NCBI GenBank assembly: GCA_011033025.1
Contig: WFMF01000006.1
Coordinates: 1,302,001-1,366,000 of the forward strand
Source: Beroe forskalii
Taxonomy: Eukaryota; Ctenophora; Nuda; Beroida; Beroidae
Reading direction: 5' to 3'
Length of the DNA stretch: 64,000 nt
Positions within the stretch are counted from its first letter, which is position 1, and the number at the start of each line of letters is the position of its first letter. The translations under genes were made by a program, and so were the position numbers. The notes beneath the pieces are model-generated. The model was given only the letters and a program-made list of their open reading frames with translations, searched no databases and was not told the origin of the DNA. Of this stretch, positions 42,142-53,435 are shown piece by piece.

Positions 42142-43788
42142 GGTTAGAAAGTAGAAATGAGAAAACTTTGAGGCGTTCCTAGATAGTGTTCAATAACACT
42201 GTTTGATTGCTCGAATGACAATGAGTAGTGTAGCCTGAACGTTGATGCGTTCTGCTGTCAGCTTACGTAGAAGAGTAGTGTTGAAAAACACTATTTAACT
42301 ATTCATGACATAGCAGCATTACCTAAAGTGGATTAGGTATAAGTTTTATGAGGTATAAATGTGTTAAGTATAATTTGTATGCATACAGTAAAACTCTAGA
42401 ATTATAAATCAATTACGCACTGAACATTATGTAATATCTTTAACGTTATCATAGAAGAATAGAAGTCAGTGCTCGACGAGTTTTGAGACGAAAATCATTT
42501 CAATCGTTATTGTGACGTAATTAATTCTGGGGGACACAGCTATAAGGCTATGCAATATGGCCATTTAATGGATTAGTGTTAATTCCAACACATTTTTTCC
42601 GTTGTTGATTTGACATAGAATCCTGGAATTGTTTTTTGAGCATTAATAAACTCTTGAGGGTTCATCTTATTAGAAGTTAAAAGAGATTATAATATTTGTA
42701 CTTTGATAATTTTAATTTCAATCGTATATTTGCCGTAAAAGGTATTAAATTTTGTTTGCACTTCATCTAAAAAAGTAAAAAGCACGAGAGTATCAATTCG
42801 CCGCGTCCCCCTATCGTATTCTTTCTTATTCTAACTATAAATATGTCATAAATAACTAAATAAGGCTTATGCCACAAAAGCCACACGACATGCACAAAAC
42901 CTTTTTGAAGTTTAATATGTAGCTGCTTATATTGAAATAGCCACCTTATCACTTTATTGAAAAGTCTTCATGACTTCATCTATCTCGATTACAGACAAAA
43001 CTATTGAAATCTACTCTCATCAATAGCTCAATAGAGCAATTGTTTTCCAAGGCGAAGCCCTATCACTTATCAGTATATCTGTTAGATGGCTCTTCAGTAC
43101 AACCAACTAGCAGGGTCGTTGGACCTGCTATATAATACAGAACCAAATACTTAGCTCACAAAAACGTTTATGAAGACGAAATTAACAATAATTCGTTGGT
43201 TACTAATTTAGTAACGCTGGACCTGCCAAGTTTTGATTAATATAATTTGCGATTATTTTAATATGCAATTTTATGATGAAGTTAATAAGGGGGGGGGGGG
43301 CACCCCATGTGATGCCTTGGAGCAAAAATTGTGTCCAAGAATCGAAAATTTAATAAATGATAGAGATTGAGGTACGCTTTTGCTTGCATTCGAATCGTAA
43401 CGAAAAGTTGATCATTAAAGTGTATTTTATTGTCAAATTGGATGAAAATGATCAAGTTATGGCCATGCGAAGCACGTGCACAAGAGTGAAGCTGGCTTAT
43501 TTGGGTCCTAAATATGGTCATTATGACCACATTTTTTGGAGATGTGAGCTTCAAGCCTGTTAACTTGTTAAGCCCATCATTTAGGTCAAAATTAATGGGC
43601 AAACCAATTTATTAGTGATTTAGACCTTATTTGGCAATTTTAGCCCATAACAATCTTCAAAAATCCACAAAATTGCTCATTTATCACAGTTTGCAATTCT
43701 AACTTTATAATTTTCTTCTAAATTGCGCCATTTTTCAGTAAGAATATTTTCAGTATCGCTTTGAAACTAAACTTTGTGCTGACAATAG
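42142..43788. other. Upstream flank of transposon copy A; no gene
   Basis: Short AGTGTT/AACACT palindromic words near 42186-42295 could be part of the transposon 5' end. Otherwise AT-rich with a G9 run at 43291. No coding frame is supported. Confidence 0.4.
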
Positions 43789-43986
43789 GGACATAATTAT
43801 CACCGACTTATAGTTCCACTGACTTATAGTTCCACGGACATCGAGATGAAGTCAGAAATTCTGCGTCCGTATCCTAGAAACTCTAAGGTGAAATACTGGA
43901 TATTATCACGGACACAATTTTCACGGAAATTTATAGTCACGCTTATCGGTGCTCAGCGTGACTGTAATATCCGTGATAATTATGTC
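43789..43986. repeat. 198-bp foldback repeat
   Basis: Begins GGACATAATTATCAC and ends GTGATAATTATGTCC, exact reverse complements. Inner words such as TTATAGTTCCAC and CACGGA repeat. Probable MITE remnant. Confidence 0.6.
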
Positions 43987-44231
43987 CGATATGGTATGTT
44001 AGTATATATAAAGGAAAGAGGCGGATTGCTCATTACACTCGGTTGAGCCCAAAAATCTGACACAAATGAAGTTGAAAACCCGCGATTTTTTGCTGGGTGG
44101 TAGAAAAATGGAGTCGACGGCGGTTTCAATTCTTAAGTTTGAGCTTTACTTTTTTCGTAATTAACGTTCAAAGTTGCGAAAAACAAGGTAGAGAATTGCT
44201 TTTAATTCGGCATAATTCAACAGTTGTGCGC

Positions 44232-44244
44232 GTTGCTATGCAAC
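44232..44244. promoter_or_regulatory. X-box-like (RFX) palindrome
   Basis: GTTGCTATGCAAC matches the imperfect-palindrome form of the RFX X-box (GTTGCC...GGCAAC type). It lies within a larger palindrome (GTGCG...CGCAC) in a CpG-rich island of about 200 bp. No ciliary gene was recognised next to it, so function is unproven. Confidence 0.35.
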
Positions 44245-44559
44245 GCACAAGGTGCACGTGCACGCGCGCACCACCTTCACGATGTAATTGCCATTTCGTT
44301 GTTTGCTTTTTTCGAAACGTTTCAACTGTTGCAAATAAAAACTTACGTTCGGAACGGAATTTTTGAGTTCGGTTTGCGGCCGAATAATCAACGTTTTCGA
44401 CAAGAGACTCAAACGGCAAGAAAAGAAAAGGTTTGAACATTTAAATATTCAAATACTTTCGGTGATAAATAAAATTGGTGATAATCTTTCGTCATTATAA
44501 TTGTAGGGGTATACTGGGAGGTTTCCGGGAAGAACTAATCATTGAAAATCACACCCGGG

Positions 44560-45070
44560 TGTCATCTATAACTCACACTAGCTGGCGCCTCAAACTGGTG
44601 TCAACTATACATTAAACTGGTGTCAACTGTGAATGACACGATGTCAACTATACCTCACACTGGTGTCAACTATACCTCACACTATCCTTCTGTACCTCAT
44701 ACTGGTGTCCAATAATACAATACTACTATAGCTCACACTGGTTTCAACTTCACCTGACACTGGTGTCAAATATACTTCACACTGGTGTTTAACTATAAAT
44801 CGTACTGTTGTCAACAATGCCTTACACTGGTGTCAACTCTCACACTGTTGTCAAAAAGAACCTCGCACTATACCTCGCACTATACCTCACACTATACCTC
44901 ACACTGGTGTTATGACTATACCTCACACTGAGTCGCTAAAACATAACATTGGTGCAAGTTTACTGTGTCAACTATACCTCAAACTGAGTCGCTAACACGT
45001 CACAGTGGTGACAACTATACCTCATACTGGTGTCACCTGATACAATATTACTATACCTCACACTGGTGTC
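44560..45070. repeat. Degenerate minisatellite of about 22 bp (CACACTGGTGTCAACTATAC)
   Basis: Irregular tandem array of TATACCTCACACTGGTGTCA-type units, with many point changes and length variants. It abuts the MITE copy at 45072. Confidence 0.8.
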
Positions 45071-45071
45071 A

Positions 45072-45312
45072 ACTTTAAACGAGAGCCTTCATAATCTATG
45101 ACCATGACGTCACTCGGAAAAATATAATCAAGCGCATTTAGCGCTTTCAAGGATTAGGGTTAAAGGATCATGATTAGGGTCAGGATTTGTTAGGTTTAGG
45201 GTAAGGATCACGGTTAGGGTGGTGGTAAGGATTAGGTTTAGGGTTAGGATACAAAAAGATTGAGGTTCAGATCTGTGACGTCACTCCACGCCGTTTAAAT
45301 ATTGGGAGACCT
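45072..45312. mobile_element. Second copy of the GTCTCCC MITE family (decayed)
   Basis: About 240 bp similar throughout to 7147-7390: GAGAGCCTTCATAATCTATG, TGACGTCACTC at both ends, a GCGCATTTAGCGCTTT palindrome and a TTAGGGT-rich core. The right end TATTGGGAGAC is recognisable; the left terminal repeat has eroded. Confidence 0.75.
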
Positions 45313-45858
45313 TCCGAAAAATTGCTTCAGATGACCATAAGTGCCATAAAATGTTCAAATTTTCAAAATTTCTATTCTATAATTCGTCAAATTGACCGTA
45401 CGTCCATAGAATATACATCGAAATAAAGAGAATACCCAACGGGGTTTCTCTTAAACTTAAACTAATAAACTGATTTTGAATAAATCGACTCACCAGTCAC
45501 CATGAAAGCATGTCGTCCACAAGTAAGGCTTTGATAATCTTGAAAGCTATAGATATATTATATTATGTACCAAATTTTTATTGGCTAACCTTTCAACTAA
45601 CTTACTCAATTACTAGGATAACCACTATCCAAACGTTATAAACGTTGATTGTAATAACACGAAAAATCAATTTTGCGACAATAACATGACTCAGTTGAGA
45701 TATCTTGGCCATTCAAAGAGCTGTAATCACTCCTGTGACTTTTTAAAGTTAGGAGGTTAAATAAATTTTTTGTATTCCCTGGAAAGATGACTTGCATCTC
45801 CTAAGATTATTGGTCGAAATGGATTGCTGAGCATCCCTTACAATTTGGCATGTATCCT

Positions 45859-46220
45859 CTGCCAAAAATGCTAGCTACGTGGCTATTGAATTTACGGATT
45901 TATAATAACTTATACCTACATATATCAGCGAACAGTCACACGAAGGATTTGGGTTAGTCTTATGGTTAGGGTCAGGACAGGGAGATGAAGTGTCCTTGAG
46001 ATAAAATGTCGTGAGATGAGATATCGCCCACTCACCAAATTAAGTTGATAATGGAGTAACTTTATTATTAGAAAATGAAAAAAAATTTGATAAAATTTAG
46101 GTGATTGAACACTTGCAATTTGCATTCTTCGTTAGCTGTTCGCTGATATATGTAGGTATAAGTTATTATTACCTTATTAATCCGTAAAATCAATAGCCAC
46201 GAAGCTAGCATTTTTTGCAG
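45859..46220. mobile_element. 362-bp MITE with about 80-bp inverted repeats
   Basis: The left arm (CTGCCAAAAATGCTAGCTAC through TATATCAGCGAACAG) is matched by the right arm in reverse complement (CTGTTCGCTGATATATGTAG through GCTAGCATTTTTTGCAG). The central 200 bp is unpaired and AT-rich. No coding capacity. Confidence 0.78.
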
Positions 46221-47910
46221 ATAAACTCGTTATTGAATTGATGTCATTCAGCATCATTTACCTACGTTAGTTTAGACCCAAATATTGATACCTAGAAAGA
46301 TCACAGAATAGGCGTTTTCTTCCTATTCGGGTAGCTGTCAATCACTGAAATTTGCGGAGGACAAAAAACGTTCTGAGGTCCTGGCCTTACCCCGCAAATC
46401 TTGTGGAGGCCATGGCCCCTTAGCCCCTGTACTTCCACCATGTACGTATCCAGGGAGAAAGCTTAAGCAATTCCTAAGACGATAAAATTGAAGCCAATCT
46501 CGTTAGGCTGGAGAGATGAGATATGGTTGAAGAGATATTCAAGGCTCGATGAAATTGTCATTGAATAAATTATGTCCGATTATCAATCATTAATTATTCA
46601 CCGTCTTGTATTATTAGTCATGAGATGTAATCAAAGGAAACCCGATGAGATGTCTGTTGGCCACGGTGGCCTTAATAAGTTAATTAGTACCAAAATGTTG
46701 ACGTATGAGGTCTCCGGGCCAAAAATACGGACCACACTATAATTAGGACAGTGATTTTTTATTCTAGGGAACACGCGGAAATTACAGGTGGTAGGACGGT
46801 AGGTATGCCTACGTATTTCACTGCTTTGTGTCGAGTTATTTGATTCGGTATGGGACCTCATAAATTGATAGATTAGAATAAAATGATTGGGAGTTGCTAC
46901 TTGCTTCTTGTATTCGCCTACAACTTGTCGATGAATTATGTGTAAAAATGGTTGTGTTGGTACTTTTGTGGCATGCCTTCTAGAAGTATGGGATCGTTCA
47001 CATGTGCTTATATTAGCTACCATCAAGAGGGGACGGATCGGGTGATCTGATCATGATGTTCATTTTATCGAATAACTGCCTAATTGCAATAATGGGTGGG
47101 GAGTTTCTAAGACAATAAAATTGATTGAGAACATGTGAACGATCCCTTGATAACAATGAATTAATATAAACGAGTTATCAAAACAAAGTGAATTATCTGT
47201 AAAACACAATAATCAAAATTGGTGCTAGTCCTGTTTTTCACAAATTTTCCGTCGTTCATGGGAGGAAGTTGCAAATGCGCGCGCGACGCGCGCATTTGGA
47301 GTGCTGAAATCCGCGGCGCGGCTTGACACAAGTCCCGTAAAACATGTCCTGCAAGATGCAATATTCATTCTGCGGCGGAATCCGAACGCAGTTTTTGTAG
47401 GCTTTATGCGCCGTGAAGGCAATTATAAGCGCGCACTCACGCGCGTTGAACGCATCTGTTACACGCAATGTTTTATAGACTTGTGCTTCACTAACGGTTC
47501 AGGTATTAGATCATCTTGTCAAAAGATTACGTAATCATACCGGTGGAAGTGAATGGTGGATTGAATTTTGAGGCTTCTATCCTGTCAATATTCCGTTCTT
47601 GGAACCTTAAATTTAATTTCTATTCCGTATTTCAGGGCGCTTGTATCGACGAAAAGTTTACAAACGTTTTCCGAACTACAACGGACCTGAATGCTCACGT
47701 TACGACACGACACGCGTCAGAACTCGACAAGTCAGAAGAGAGAAAGATGCGACAAGTTGAAACAGGATTCTTGACTTCGCGGGGAAACGAAAGACGGCCA
47801 CAGCATAATAATAGAATGGGGTTAGTTCATGCAAAGATGCATGCAAAGATGCATTCAAATTTTTTTTTTTTTTTTTTAACTGTTTGCTGAATTCAGTACC
47901 AAAATATTAA
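46221..47910. other. Non-coding stretch with small palindromes and CpG islands
   Basis: Contains an inverted pair, GGGATCGTTCACATGT (about 46990) and ACATGTGAACGATCCC (about 47131), and a GC palindrome at 47275-47301 (CAAATGCGCGCG...). At 47635-47770 a short open stretch resembles a C2H2 finger that has lost its cysteines. No gene is supported. Confidence 0.4.
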
Positions 47911-48765
47911 AAAGACACCAATACACTGTTCTAAACGGAGTTCTGTATACTCAACAGTTCCAGCTATGCTGTAACTGCTTTTCGAATAGATACAGTAACA
48001 CAATCCCACCTTTGCCTGCTCCTGGTAGTTTACTCAGGTAGTCCATATCTTGACACTGCCACAAAAGACACCAATACACTGTTCTAAACGGAGTTCTGTA
48101 CTCAACAGTTCCAGCTATGCTGCTTTTTCGAATAGATACAGTAACACAATCCCACCCTTTGCCTGCTCCTGGTAGTTTACTCAGGTAGCCCATATCTTGA
48201 CACTGCCACAAAAGACACCAATACATGTTCTAAACGGAGTTCTGTATACTCAACAGTTCCAGCTATGCTGTGACTGCTTTTTCGAATAGATACAGTAACA
48301 TAATCCCACCCTTTGCCTGCTCCTGGTAGTTTACTCAGGTAGCCCATATCTTGACACTGCCACAAAAGACACCAATACACTGTTCTAAACGGGTTCTGTA
48401 TACTCAACAGTTCCAGCAATGCTGATGACTGCTTTTTCGAATAGATACAGTAACACAATCCCACCCTTTGCCTGCTCCTGGTAGTTTACTCAGGTAGTCC
48501 ATATCTTGACACTGCCACAAAAGACACCAATACACTGTTCTAAACGGAGTTCTGTATACTCAACAGTTCCAGCTATGCTGTAACTGCTTTTTTCGAATAG
48601 ATACAGTAACACAATCCCACCCTTTGCCTGCTCCTGGTAGTTTACTCAGGTAGTCCATATCTTGACACTGCCACAAAAAGACACCAATACACTGTTCTGA
48701 ACGGAGTTCTGTATACTCAACAGTTCCAGCTATGCTGATGACTGCTTTTTTCGAATAGATAAAAC
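47911..48765 (-). repeat. 158-bp satellite, second array (about five units)
   Basis: Same unit as 31187-34514 (CACTGTTCTAAACGGAGTTC, GCTATGCTG, CTCCTGGTAGTTTACTCAGG), with several small deletions per unit. A degenerate further unit is split by the piggyBac-like insertion and resumes at about 51880-51975 (GCTAAACGGAGTGTC, CAACAGTTCCCAGCC). It marks the 3' side of transposon copy B. Confidence 0.9.
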
Positions 48766-49279
48766 TCTTAACAATTTTCAGCTCCTGGTAGCCCATCCTT
48801 GCATCTATCATAGTATCATTAACCCATTAGTGCCCAGAATTCAGGATTTGGGGATTTTTTGATGAATTTCACAATTAAGATTGGTAAAAGTCCCACTCAC
48901 GTCCTCCTTCGGGAACATAGTAAAACAAGCTGTCGCAAAAACGCAACACCGGCATGTTGCATTTTCACATCATGAAGTCATGACGAATTTCATGCTTTAA
49001 TGCGTTTCTTATGGGTTCAAACTGATTGAAACCGATGCTTACGTAATTACACTGAAGTTTTATTGTTTACAATATCCATATTACATAAATGTTGCAATTT
49101 CTCAACACTGGCACACTCATCATACAATTCATGTTTAACATAGAAACTTCCTTTCCAACAATTTATCAAGTCTATGGACCGTATTCAACTAAATTTCTGA
49201 CTTAAAAATTTAAAAACCTAATTTTCAAGATGCATAATTGTTGCATTAATGAACCACTGGTAAGCTGGGAACAGTTTTT

Positions 49280-50830
49280 GAAGCCGAGAAAATAGCCATC
49301 CAAGTCACTATCTGGCTGAACCTCAGCAAACACTCGAACAGCCATCTACGTCAGTATCTGGTTTGACCTCAACAGACAGCCGTGTACATCAGTATCTGGA
49401 TGAACCTTAGCAAACAACCATCTATGTTTATATCTGGCTGACCCTCACCAAAAAGCCACCTATGTCAGTTTCACGAGGGAGCCATCTGGAGTTTCCATCT
49501 GCCAGTTTCTTGCTGAACCCGAACAAACAGCCATCTACGTCAGTATTTGGATGAACCTCAACATACAGCCATTTGCGTCAGTATATGACTGGACCTTAGG
49601 AAGTAGCCTTCTTGGTCACTATCTGGATGAACCTCAGCAAAAAACCGTCTACGTCAGTATCTGACTGAACCTCACCAAAAAGCTATCTATGTCAGTTTCT
49701 TGCTGAACCCGAGCAAACAGTCATCTACGTCAGTATCTGACTGGACCCTAGCAAACGGTCATCTTCGTCAGTATCTGACTGACCCTCAGCAAACAGCCAT
49801 CTACGTCAGTATCTGACTGAACCTCACCAAAAAGCTATCTATGTCAGTTTCTTGCTGAACCCGAGCAAACAGTCATCTACGTCAGTATTTGACTGGACCT
49901 TAGCAAACGGTCATCTTCGTCAGTATCTGACTGGACCTTAGCAAACAGTCATCTACGTCAGTATCTGACTGAACCTGAGACAACAGCCATCTAAGTCACT
50001 ATCTGGCGGAACCTCAGCATACAGCCATCTAGGTCACTATCTGGCGGAACCTCAGCAAACAGTCATCTACGTCAGTATCTGACTGGACTTTGGCAAGTAG
50101 CCATCGAGGTCACTATCTGGATGACCCTTAGCAAACAACCATCTATGTTCATTTCTGGCTGACCCTCACCAAAAAGCCACCTATGTCAGTATCTCGCCGA
50201 AATACACCAGAAAGCCATCAATGCCAGTTTTTCGCTGAATCCGAACAAACAGCGTTCTACGTCAGTATTTGGATGAACCTCAACATACAGCTATTTGCGT
50301 CAGTATATGACTGGACCTTAGCAAGTAGCCTTCTTGTTCACTATCTGGATGACCCTCAGCAAAAAAGCCATCGTATACGTCAGTATCTGGTTGACCCTCA
50401 ACAAAAATCCATCTACGTCAGTATCTGACTTAACCTCAGCAAACAGTCATCTACGTCAGTATCTGGATGACCCTCAGCTAACAGCCATCTACGTCAGTAT
50501 ATGACTCGACCTTAGCAGGTAGCCTTCTTGGTCGCTATCTGGATGACCCTCAGCAAAAAAGCCATCGTACACGTCAGTATCTGGTTGACCCTCAACAAAA
50601 AGCCATCTACGTCAGTATCTGACTTAACCGCAGCAAACAGTCATCTATGTCAGTATCTGGATGACCCTCAGCTAACAGCCATCTACGTCAGTAAATGACT
50701 GGACCTTAGCAAGTAGCCTTCTTGGTCGCTATCTGGATGAACCTCAGCAAAAAACCGTCTACGTCAGTATATGACTGAACCTCAGTAAACAGCCATCTTA
50801 GTCAGTAATTTACTGAACTGCGACTAATTT
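49280..50830. repeat. 38-40-bp tandem array inside the piggyBac-like element
   Basis: About 40 imperfect units of CAGCCATCTACGTCAGTATC plus TGACTGAACCTCAGCAAA. Higher-order patterns occur (TTGCTGAACCCGAGCAAACAG and CAAGTAGCCTTCTTGGTC units recur at intervals). Confidence 0.9.
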
Positions 50831-51836
50831 ACATCTAGGTTTTATTATCAACCCACAGTAAACGACCGAGTTCAGGTTCTTAGCCGAGGCCGAGACCGAG
50901 TTCATATAACCTTCGTGAAGCTACAATTTTATATTGCCATGATTTTCTGTAAAATTTGTTTTAAAAGAATCTTTTGCCAAAATTTGAATCGGTTTAATTT
51001 GACAAATTTCCTTTGTTAAATTTTGACTCTAAAATTCAGTCTTAGTTTTGAAATAACATAAAATTCTGACAAACTCGGCAAAATGAAGCAAAATTTTGGC
51101 AGAGACCGAGGCCGAGTACTCGGTCGTTTACTGACCACCCAACCGTTTGAGCTGCCAGCGTTGCATTTTTGCAACATTCAGCACCATATTCATTGAGGGA
51201 AGTCTATAAGCACTCAACAAGCACCCATGAAAGATCACGGCATGCGAATTATTGGAAATAAAGGAAAAAAGTACTATTATTGTCAGTGTTGCGAAAATGC
51301 AACTTTTTCTCATTTGCCCCTTCAATTGAACTACTGACACTAAAGTACGAAAAGTACTTGTTCTGAATGATCAGAAGAGTCAAAAAAGCACAAATCTGTG
51401 GCAAAGCGGGAATTTTGTAGTCCCCACAAAGTTTGTTCATGCCGGTGTTGCTTTTTTTGCAAGAGCTTCATAACATCGTTTATATCAGAGCTACATAAGG
51501 ACTTAAGGAGTTAGAAATAGAATCCCAAAGTTTCTACAAGATGTTCGTGAATTATTCCTCTTCAAGATAGAGTTCAATGCAAATGCATCCAACCGAGGCT
51601 AATGACCTCAAATTGCCACCAATTAAAACCATTTGAAAATGGTTGAAAAACACATGTTGCCATGCATAAATCATGCATGTAGAGGTTTTTGTATTTCCTA
51701 AACTGATTGGAACTAGTTACATTAGTCTTTTATGAAGCAAATAATACAAAAATGTGTGTTCTAGGCTTTATGGGCTGCCCACAATATTATGCAGTTAAAG
51801 TAAGGTTGCGTTTTCACTACACCGGGCACTTATGGG
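50831..51836. other. Right arm of the piggyBac-like element
   Basis: No gene. It contains repeated TTGCATTTTTGCAAC-type words and the right subterminal and terminal repeats. Confidence 0.5.
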
Positions 51837-51975
51837 TTAATCACACAGCCTTCCAATCTTACACACCATAAAACCACCTACTACCTAATAGCTGTGCTAA
51901 ACGGAGTGTCTTTTCCCCCAACAGTTCCCAGCCTTTCTTTTTGCTGCTTTTGTCGGATAGGTACAGAGTTCAACC

Positions 51976-52362
51976 TCTTATTGATTGAACCAAATTTAAC
52001 TCTGAACGATGGTCTCTAGAAGAATTTCGTCTGATGTACCATTTCCAATGCGATCTTCCATGACATTTCTTTGCCTAGCCTTTGATCAGTGTAATTTTTC
52101 CAGTTGTACTGAGTCCTGATCACAAAATTAAAAGTTGACAAAGTTAACAAAGTTGATTGTTAACTGCTGAGGATCTCGGATGTACCATATCGGGTGCATG
52201 AACATGATTTTTCGTCCTCGTTTTGGCTGTAATGAGACCATCAAATCCATGACCACTGGTCTGGGTTCTTGCATTTTGAATACCATCGGAGTTTTTAATT
52301 GCAAAAAGTAATGTTTCACAACTCTAAACTTCTAAACTAGAAATATGTGGTTTGTAAACTGT
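51976..52362 (-). other. 3' UTR of transposon copy B
   Basis: The part from about 52265 to 52362 is alignable with 34590-34668 of copy A (ACCATCGGAGTTTT, GTAATGTTTCACAACT, ATGTGGTTTG). The preceding 290 bp is absent from or diverged in copy A. Confidence 0.6.
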
Positions 52363-53005
52363 TCAGTTCAATCGTTGAGTAATTCTTGGTGGCAGCTGAC
52401 GTAACATCATGTTGCGTGTGAGATGGAACCTGTCATCACTCATGTCTAGTGTCCTTTCGTAGAAAAGCAGCTCCTCTTTATCCCGTGTTCTATCGAGTCT
52501 ATTTTCGCTTAACAGAGGCGAGGCTTCGCCAGTTTCTACAATAGATTTGATACGTGAACGTAGTATCTTTTCATTCATGTGTTCAAACCAATGTGGGTAC
52601 AGTCTTAGAGAAAGGCACCGAAAGTTCGCCAATGACAAGGGCCCACATCCATTGAAGCCTTTTAGTTGTTGCTGTACTTTGATGAAGGCTAAAGACCGCG
52701 CCCAAGGGTTGAGCTGCAGTGTTGCTTGAACCACTTTACTATTTCTTGGGTTCAACACGCCATTTGCATCTCTCAGTGATGCTAGGCTCCACAGAGAATC
52801 AAAAACTTCAATATCTTGTGGATTGTCCGACATAACATTGGATATCACTACCCAGTGGCACCCATAGAGATGAATGATTTGGATGAATCGAGAGTTTATG
52901 GGTTCACAAGCCACAAGTTGATCAATCGAGTGGTTTCTAATCATCTGATAATTGGTCCTGAAGTCTGCAATGCTTGTAATTAATGTTGCAACTGTGTCCA
53001 TAATA
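52363..53005 (-). pseudogene. C-terminal Ulp1 protease fragment of transposon copy B
   Basis: 212 residues nearly identical to the C-terminus of copy A, from MDTVATLITSIADFRTNYQM to the end. The His, Asp and Cys motifs (CHWVVISN, EVFDSLW, FNGCGPLSLANF) are all intact, so the domain was under constraint until the LINE inserted. The LINE insertion at 53002-53006 cuts it from the rest of the protein directly after the codons for YRQYDNY. Confidence 0.85.
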
Positions 53006-53435
53006 GAATTAGAATTAGAATTAGAATATTATTTACAGTCTTGTCACTTAAAAAACTTAAATATAGCAACGTCAGACCAAACAAAAAAAATCAAAAAGTG
53101 TATATGGAAGGAAAAGAAACGTTTAGAAAAAGCCCTTCAAAACCCAAATGATCAAAAGTATGCAAAGTTGAAAAAGAAAAAAGCGTTAAAAAGATAAGCT
53201 AAAACCGAACAAGGCCAAAGGATAAAATGATTTAGTTGCCGTAAAAATTATATAATGATCACTTGGAAACCTGTTAAGAAGGATCTCTAAAGTCTAAGGA
53301 AAACTAGAATGTCCATGCTAATATGAGGAACCGTAATAATGCTGGTGCTTGTTGGGTGGTGTTGAGGAGTGCTTATGTTGCCTAGGGCTGAAGAATGCTG
53401 ATGCCAAGATCCAGGGAAATCTGCAGAACCGGTCT

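Larger units (their letters stand above)
48823..51836. mobile_element. 3.0-kb piggyBac-like non-autonomous element
   Basis: Flanked by TTAA on both sides (48819-48822 and 51837-51840). Its ends are CCCATTAGTGCCC and the reverse complement of CCCATAAGTGCCC (12 of 13 bases pair). TTAA duplication plus CCC termini is the piggyBac signature. Subterminal inverted words GCAACACCGGCATG occur at about 48943 and 51434. There is no transposase frame; the centre is a 38-bp tandem array. It interrupts a degenerate unit of the 158-bp satellite. Confidence 0.85.

Noticed and set aside
44097-44440. Overlapping frames on both strands near the X-box
   Set aside because: Frames overlap on both strands in a CpG-rich patch; none shows a domain or splice structure.
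47635-47770. C2H2 zinc-finger-like exon (FRTTTDLNAHVTTRH)
   Set aside because: The F-x5-L-x2-H-x4-H spacing fits, but both cysteine positions are other residues and no neighbouring fingers exist.
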